In this document: positions 38,195 to 41,992 of the stretch, piece by piece | Numbering within the stretch: position 1 is the stretch's first letter | Layout of the letters: the number at the start of each line of letters is the position of its first letter | IMG/VR virus record: IMGVR_UViG_3300034082_001128 | Location: 1 to 41,992 of that record | DNA: 41,992 bases | Source of the DNA: a virus | Strand: one strand, 5' to 3' | Position numbers and translations under genes: made by a program | The notes under the pieces: model-generated | Seen by the model: only the letters and a program-made list of their open reading frames with translations | What the model was told of the DNA's origin: nothing | Database searches by the model: none

Positions 38195-39694
38195 TTATTC
38201 ACTTGCTGTCACAGCAACATAACATCCTGCTGCCAGGGCTGAGATGCAGGTGTATTCAAGATGCATGGCGGTGTTGGTCAATGGAATGTCGCCAGCGCCC
38301 GATCCGTTCCAATTGTCCAATCCTGTTGAACTATTGGCAGCAGAACTGATACCATATGTGACATCACGACTAGTTGTCATTGCAATGATCAGCTTAACCT
38401 GTGCTCCTGCCGTGTAATTGCTCAGTGTGATAACTGCGGTGCCAGTTGGAGCAGTCCACAAGATGATACTGTCTGTGGCAAAGTTGATGGTACAGGTTGT
38501 GCCGCCACTAATTGTTCTAATGCCGCCATCGTTGATTACAACTCGCGGAGTGGTAATAGTTCCGTTGCTGGCAATGGCTAGGTTAGTCAATGTGCCAACT
38601 GAGGTTAGGCTACTTGCTGTTACTTCCGATGCTAACGTGTTTCCTGTTAATGTGCCAGCAGCCGCTGTGACTGTGATGTCAGCACTGCCATTAAAACTAA
38701 CCCCGTTAATATTACGAGCTGTTGTTAGTGTCGCTGCCGAGCCGGACACATTGCCTGTGACATTGCCTGTTAATGGGCCTGTAAATTTTGTGGCTGACAC
38801 GCCGTCTGCTACTGTAATGTTAGCAACATCAACACGAGCAGATGCGGCTGAACCTATTGGAGTCACTGTGAATGTTATCTTACTGCCTTGTGCTGTGGCG
38901 GTTTGATTTTCCAATGCCTGTATGCTAATCTGTGCCATAGCTACATTTCCCATACCTGCATCAGTCTGTGCTGTGGCATTGATACGTAGCACATAGTCGT
39001 TGGCTAATACTGCTGTTCTACCATCTGTAAAGTTTCCGTTCCATCTACGTGCCACTAGACTGACATAGTCGCCGTTACCGTCAATGTATACACGACAAGG
39101 GTCTTCAATCTGTCCAGTAATGTGTAGCATAGTACCATTAATACCTGGAGGCACTACGTCGCCTGTGCTTGATCCTATAATCTCCACAGCACCTAATTGC
39201 ACATCGCCTTGAGTAACGTGTATTATAACCTGCCCGTCTGCTTGGACCGTAAACGCTGGAGTACTTTCTAATGTTTCTGTAAGACTTCCGTTTGTGGAGT
39301 GAACCTTAAACTCCCCAATCACATGAACACTGCCGCTTCCGTTTGATGCCAACACCATATCTTCGTTAGCATTGATTGATGATAGAACAGCGTAGACTGT
39401 GCTGTCGGTATAGGTGCCTATAGTAGCGGCAAGGTCGCCAAACGAAAAGTCCAGCCCTTCCGAATCAATAATGATCTGGTTGTCATTGTTGAGAACAACG
39501 CCTGGCCCTAATTTGATACCTCCAATTTGGGTAGAGGAAGCAATGGGATAGCTTATTAGACTACCGCCGGGGGTGACACCGTCGCTGATACGTAGAGCTC
39601 CGTTAGCCTCATCATAGAACAAAGTACCTGCTGTGCCTACATAGGTACCAACAGCATACGACATCTGCCCTGTTCGAAACTTTCTAATAGCCAT
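38195..39694 (-). CDS. Tail fibre protein
   Basis: 499 aa. The N-terminal module FRTGQMSYAVGTYVGTAGTLFYDEANGALRISDGVTPGG is the typical fibre-attachment unit. The middle is strand-rich, with TKFTGPLTGNVTGNVSGSAATLTTARNINGVSFNGSADITV, a repeat seen in many phage fibres. The C-terminal third is a separate beta domain. Pairs with the beta-helix spike and LamG adhesin as host-range proteins. Confidence 0.85.
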   Translation of the reverse strand: MAIRKFRTGQMSYAVGTYVGTAGTLFYDEANGALRISDGVTPGGSLISYPIASSTQIGGIKLGPGVVLNNDNQIIIDSEGLDFSFGDLAATIGTYTDSTVYAVLSSINANEDMVLASNGSGSVHVIGEFKVHSTNGSLTETLESTPAFTVQADGQVIIHVTQGDVQLGAVEIIGSSTGDVVPPGINGTMLHITGQIEDPCRVYIDGNGDYVSLVARRWNGNFTDGRTAVLANDYVLRINATAQTDAGMGNVAMAQISIQALENQTATAQGSKITFTVTPIGSAASARVDVANITVADGVSATKFTGPLTGNVTGNVSGSAATLTTARNINGVSFNGSADITVTAAAGTLTGNTLASEVTASSLTSVGTLTNLAIASNGTITTPRVVINDGGIRTISGGTTCTINFATDSIILWTAPTGTAVITLSNYTAGAQVKLIIAMTTSRDVTYGISSAANSSTGLDNWNGSGAGDIPLTNTAMHLEYTCISALAAGCYVAVTASE

Positions 39695-39706
39695 TACCGC
39701 TCCTGG

Positions 39707-40012
39707 TTAATTTAGGTCGTCGATCTCGTCACCAGCAACAACAATACCAGCCATCTTACGCATGCGATCTAGTTCACCCGTTTCTTTCGTGTCTTGATCA
39801 TCATATGCACTTGGCACACCCGCCACTTTCTTTAGCAGCTCGTGTTTCTGTTGCAGTGCAGGAACCATCACTGGCTCGTCATCTAGGTCTGGCTCATCTA
39901 CCTCAACAGGAGTCATACGCTGTTGGGTCGAGTTTTGACTTAGGTCAGCACCTTGTCCTTGCTTTTGATCTAATAAGTCTGCGATGTCTCGCATGATGTC
40001 TGCTAATCTCAT
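39707..40012 (-). CDS. Small acidic protein, unknown
   Basis: 101 aa. MRLADIMRDIADLLDQKQG helix, acidic Pro-rich middle (VEVDEPDLDDEPVMVP) and a helix LQQKHELLKKVAG. No recognised family. It shares the MR(L/F) opening of the head-type genes but has no LxE site. It ends 12 bp before the fibre gene. Confidence 0.65.
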   Translation of the reverse strand: MRLADIMRDIADLLDQKQGQGADLSQNSTQQRMTPVEVDEPDLDDEPVMVPALQQKHELLKKVAGVPSAYDDQDTKETGELDRMRKMAGIVVAGDEIDDLN

Positions 40013-40030
40013 ATGTGTTCTCTCTTTTAA

Positions 40031-40096
40031 TTAACTCCAAGGCCGACCGTTGACCAAACCGCCCACATTGCCGATATTAATTGTTTGTATAGTCAT
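40031..40096 (-). CDS. 21-residue mini-gene, fibre-module fragment
   Basis: MTIQTINIGNVGG then LVNGRPWS. The part NVGGLVxGRPW is shared with NVGGLVVGRPW near residue 132 of the LamG adhesin directly upstream. It has its own late box 18 nt before the ATG, and a weak SD (GAGAG). It may be a relic of an adhesin exchange or a real tiny protein. Confidence 0.45.
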   Translation of the reverse strand: MTIQTINIGNVGGLVNGRPWS

Positions 40097-40113
40097 ATCA
40101 CGCTCTCTTTAGT

Positions 40114-40120
40114 ATATTTA
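40114..40120 (-). promoter_or_regulatory. Late-type box
   Basis: TAAATAT in GGTAAATATACTA, upstream of the mini-gene. Confidence 0.4.
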
Positions 40121-40127
40121 CCGTTTA

Positions 40128-41195
40128 TTAGATTCCAAATCTTGCTCGGTCTGCGTTGAAGAGCTGTGAAATTTGACCAGCCGATAAATCCGTGTCATAA
40201 AGTCGAGCTATTGCTATGTTGCCAGTAAAATATCTTGCTGCGGCATCATCAAAAGCAATCTTTATATCGTCTAGAACACTACTGGTATGACTGACGGTAT
40301 TAGTGGCAGTAGTAATTCCACTTGCTTGACACAGATATGCTGTTGCTGATGTGCTGGTAACAGAAACAGCAACCATACACCAGGTCAAATCTGGTACGGT
40401 TAATCCACTTTGCCAATTATAAGTGGAAACAGTATTGTTCCAAGTATATCCAAGTTGATTGGACAGGTGAAAATCCATTCCAGTAGTACTTGTTCCTCTG
40501 GAAAACAAAATACCATCATATTGGCCTTGATCTCCGTTTCTTCTTATCCATGCTACAAATGTTGCTGCCGTTACTGTAAGAGAACCTGTGCATTGAACAT
40601 AATCATTAGTACCATCAAACACAATAGATCCGCCATTTGTGGCACTATAAGTTGGTCCGTTGGTCAATGTGCCATCACGGCCATTCCCACTCAAATCAGT
40701 CCATGTGGTTCCTGAACCCGGATAACTAGAAGCGTTACCTGCATCTAGGTATAATACCGGATTGGCGGCGGGTACAGCCGTCCAAGGACGACCAACAACT
40801 AGGCCTCCTACATTGGCGTTGTCTACTACTGTGTTGCCGCTGTACAAGGTTGGTAGTTGTGTGGTATCTAGTGTTGCTCTAGTGTATCCGTCAACAGTTC
40901 TAGTTTTAGCAGCTATGGCTAATTTCTGTAACTGTCGTTCTTGCTTGCTGCCTGTTTGATTTGTGGTGCATAGGACTGTGCCGCCATCTACTAGACCCAG
41001 CTGTGTTAGTGTGGTAGAGCTGTCGCCAAATGTTAGACTGCTTTTGCTGAAGTCATTCATAGTGCTGACAGTATAATATTCTGTGGACAATACTTCGTCA
41101 GCGGCAATGGCAGTGATCAACTGATCTATGGTAACAGTTAGGTTAACAGTCACTGATCCCTTCTTTGATAATCCCCAATAGTTAATTGTTGCCAT
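40128..41195 (-). CDS. LamG/concanavalin-like adhesin
   Basis: 355 aa. An N-terminal phage domain (1-140) ends in NVGGLVVGRPW. A Laminin-G-3/lectin-like domain follows: PVLYLDAGNASSYPGSGTTWTDLSGNGRDGTLTNGPTYS, SIVFDGTNDYVQC, then to IARLYDTDLSAGQISQLFNADRARFGI at the end. This fold binds glycans or cell-surface proteins, so it is a likely receptor-binding or decoration adhesin. Late box 16 nt upstream. Confidence 0.85.
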   Translation of the reverse strand: MATINYWGLSKKGSVTVNLTVTIDQLITAIAADEVLSTEYYTVSTMNDFSKSSLTFGDSSTTLTQLGLVDGGTVLCTTNQTGSKQERQLQKLAIAAKTRTVDGYTRATLDTTQLPTLYSGNTVVDNANVGGLVVGRPWTAVPAANPVLYLDAGNASSYPGSGTTWTDLSGNGRDGTLTNGPTYSATNGGSIVFDGTNDYVQCTGSLTVTAATFVAWIRRNGDQGQYDGILFSRGTSTTGMDFHLSNQLGYTWNNTVSTYNWQSGLTVPDLTWCMVAVSVTSTSATAYLCQASGITTATNTVSHTSSVLDDIKIAFDDAAARYFTGNIAIARLYDTDLSAGQISQLFNADRARFGI

Positions 41196-41211
41196 TATTA
41201 CTCCCAGTCTA

Positions 41212-41218
41212 ATATTTA
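41212..41218 (-). promoter_or_regulatory. Late-type box
   Basis: TAAATATTAG on the minus strand, for the LamG adhesin. The divergent ALAS gene begins 15 bp away. Confidence 0.5.
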
Positions 41219-41233
41219 TGTAAATAGTTGACT

Positions 41234-41992
41234 ATGATCAATAAAGCTCCCTTTAATAATCTACTCAAAACACTCAAAGACACGGGCAAATACCGTGTGT
41301 TCAACGATATTATCCGTGAAAAGGGCAAGTTTCCTTCAGCCATGTGGTACGGGCCCTATAACATCAAGAGCATCACAAACTGGTGCTCCAACGATTACTT
41401 GGGCATGGGGCAGCACAAAGTTGTGTTAGATGCCATGCACACCGCTCTAGACCACACAGGTGCGGGGTCAGGCGGTACTAGAAACATAGCAGGTACCAGC
41501 CACTATCATGTGGCTCTAGAATACGAATTAGCCACCCTGCACAACAAGGCCCGAGCTCTGCTGTTCTCATCGGCCTATGTGGCCAACGAATGGACACTGA
41601 TCGCTCTAAGTAAAATCATACCCAACATACATTTTGTTTCGGATAGTGAGAACCACAACAGCCTAGTCATTGGCATGGTTCACAGCCGAGCACCTAAAAC
41701 AGTGTTCCGTCACAACGATCTCAATCACCTAGAAGATATATTAACCAGCATACAACTCACAGGCAATGTGCCCTGTATTGTATTTGAATCAGTTTATAGT
41801 ATGGATGGCGACGTAGGACATATCCGAGAAATCTGCGACCTAGCAGACAAGTATGGTGCTATGACCTACATCGATGAAGTACATGCGGTAGGACTCTATG
41901 GACCCCACGGTGGTGGGAAAGTTGAAGAGCTAGGGCTACAATCCCGTGTTGACATAGTTAACGGTACATTAGGGAAAGCCTATGGGGTCCAA
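41234..41992 (+). CDS. hemA: 5-aminolevulinate synthase, 5' part (runs off the window)
   Basis: 253 codons are visible, the C-terminal third is outside. PLP-dependent alpha-oxoamine synthase: [75 protein letters not shown], and NGTLGKAYG just before the PLP lysine region. [16 protein letters not shown] and the very close likeness to Rhodobacter ALAS separate it from BioF and Kbl. It condenses glycine and succinyl-CoA to 5-aminolevulinate. It is divergent from the LamG gene; no clear promoter or SD was seen. Confidence 0.93.
   Translation, partial: MINKAPFNNLLKTLKDTGKYRVFNDIIREKGKFPSAMWYGPYNIKSITNWCSNDYLGMGQHKVVLDAMHTALDHTGAGSGGTRNIAGTSHYHVALEYELATLHNKARALLFSSAYVANEWTLIALSKIIPNIHFVSDSENHNSLVIGMVHSRAPKTVFRHNDLNHLEDILTSIQLTGNVPCIVFESVYSMDGDVGHIREICDLADKYGAMTYIDEVHAVGLYGPHGGGKVEELGLQSRVDIVNGTLGKAYGVQ

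Noticed and set aside
1-41992. Integrase, att site, IS element, CRISPR array or toxin-antitoxin pair
   Set aside because: None found. No direct repeat arrays with spacers and no transposase or recombinase motifs were seen, consistent with a virulent phage.

Overview
The window is a contiguous piece of a large, AT-rich, tailed-phage genome with T4-like (myovirus) regulatory and virion traits. The evidence is as follows. Nearly all genes lie on the minus strand, packed with ATGA/TAATG overlaps. A recurring TAAATAC box, close to the T4 late promoter TATAAATA, precedes many genes. There are tail-fibre and lectin-type adhesins. Several virion-type proteins begin with short leaders that often end in LxE, like T4 capsid-targeting/prohead-protease sites. 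There is a class Ia ribonucleotide reductase with glutaredoxin, and a phage-type bS21. No integrase, IS element or CRISPR array was seen.

Layout. (1) 17-6434: heme oxygenase, ClpS, Hsp20, full-length DnaK, MazG-like, DEDD exonuclease, bS21 and a membrane/coiled-coil protein. (2) 6445-8554: secreted and lipoprotein genes followed by a holin-like and SleB-type lysis pair. (3) 8597-12722: a structured non-coding stretch, epimerase, SGNH hydrolase, a 23-codon gene that I identify as pqqA (10749-10820), glycosyltransferase and metallophosphoesterase. (4) 12775-16320: AhpD/DUF2061/AhpC redox operon, TorF-type porin, a circularly permuted (two-piece) tmRNA, cold-shock protein and DUF454. (5) 16322-24912: M15 peptidase, repeat protein, Sm-like protein, glutaredoxin, NrdB, NrdA, beta-helix tail spike and a PD-(D/E)XK nuclease. 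(6) 24945-31484: virion/internal-head type genes, including a KxDG ligase-like protein next to a DNA-pol-beta-type nucleotidyltransferase. (7) 31627-34889: a plus-strand island (small proteins, alpha/beta hydrolase, HAD phosphatase) interleaved with a fatty-acid desaturase and a glutamine-amidotransferase-like protein. (8) 34990-41195: a tiny secreted Cys-rich peptide, virion genes, thermonuclease and adhesins. (9) 41234 to the right edge: 5-aminolevulinate synthase (ALAS), truncated by the window.

How the genes may fit together. The accessory load points at host redox and cofactor metabolism. PqqA is the precursor peptide of PQQ, cofactor of methanol and other alcohol dehydrogenases. ALAS makes the first heme precursor in one step, and heme oxygenase releases iron from heme. 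RNR and the desaturase are di-iron enzymes, and AhpC/AhpD handle peroxide. DnaK, Hsp20, ClpS and tmRNA form a proteostasis set. The short PqqA form, a permuted tmRNA with a tag ending ...ALAA, and a TorF-type porin fit a betaproteobacterial host. A PQQ-dependent methylotroph such as a freshwater Methylophilaceae member is the best guess. This is inference; ALAS itself is a mainly alphaproteobacterial trait.

Regulation. Early-type sigma70 promoters (TTGACA-N17-TATAAT-like) and T4-like late boxes can both be read. Several start about one helical turn or less before the ATG, implying leaderless or near-leaderless mRNAs. The two strongest discoveries are the phage-borne pqqA and the permuted tmRNA with an unusually long tag frame. 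The pairing of heme-making and heme-breaking enzymes is next.
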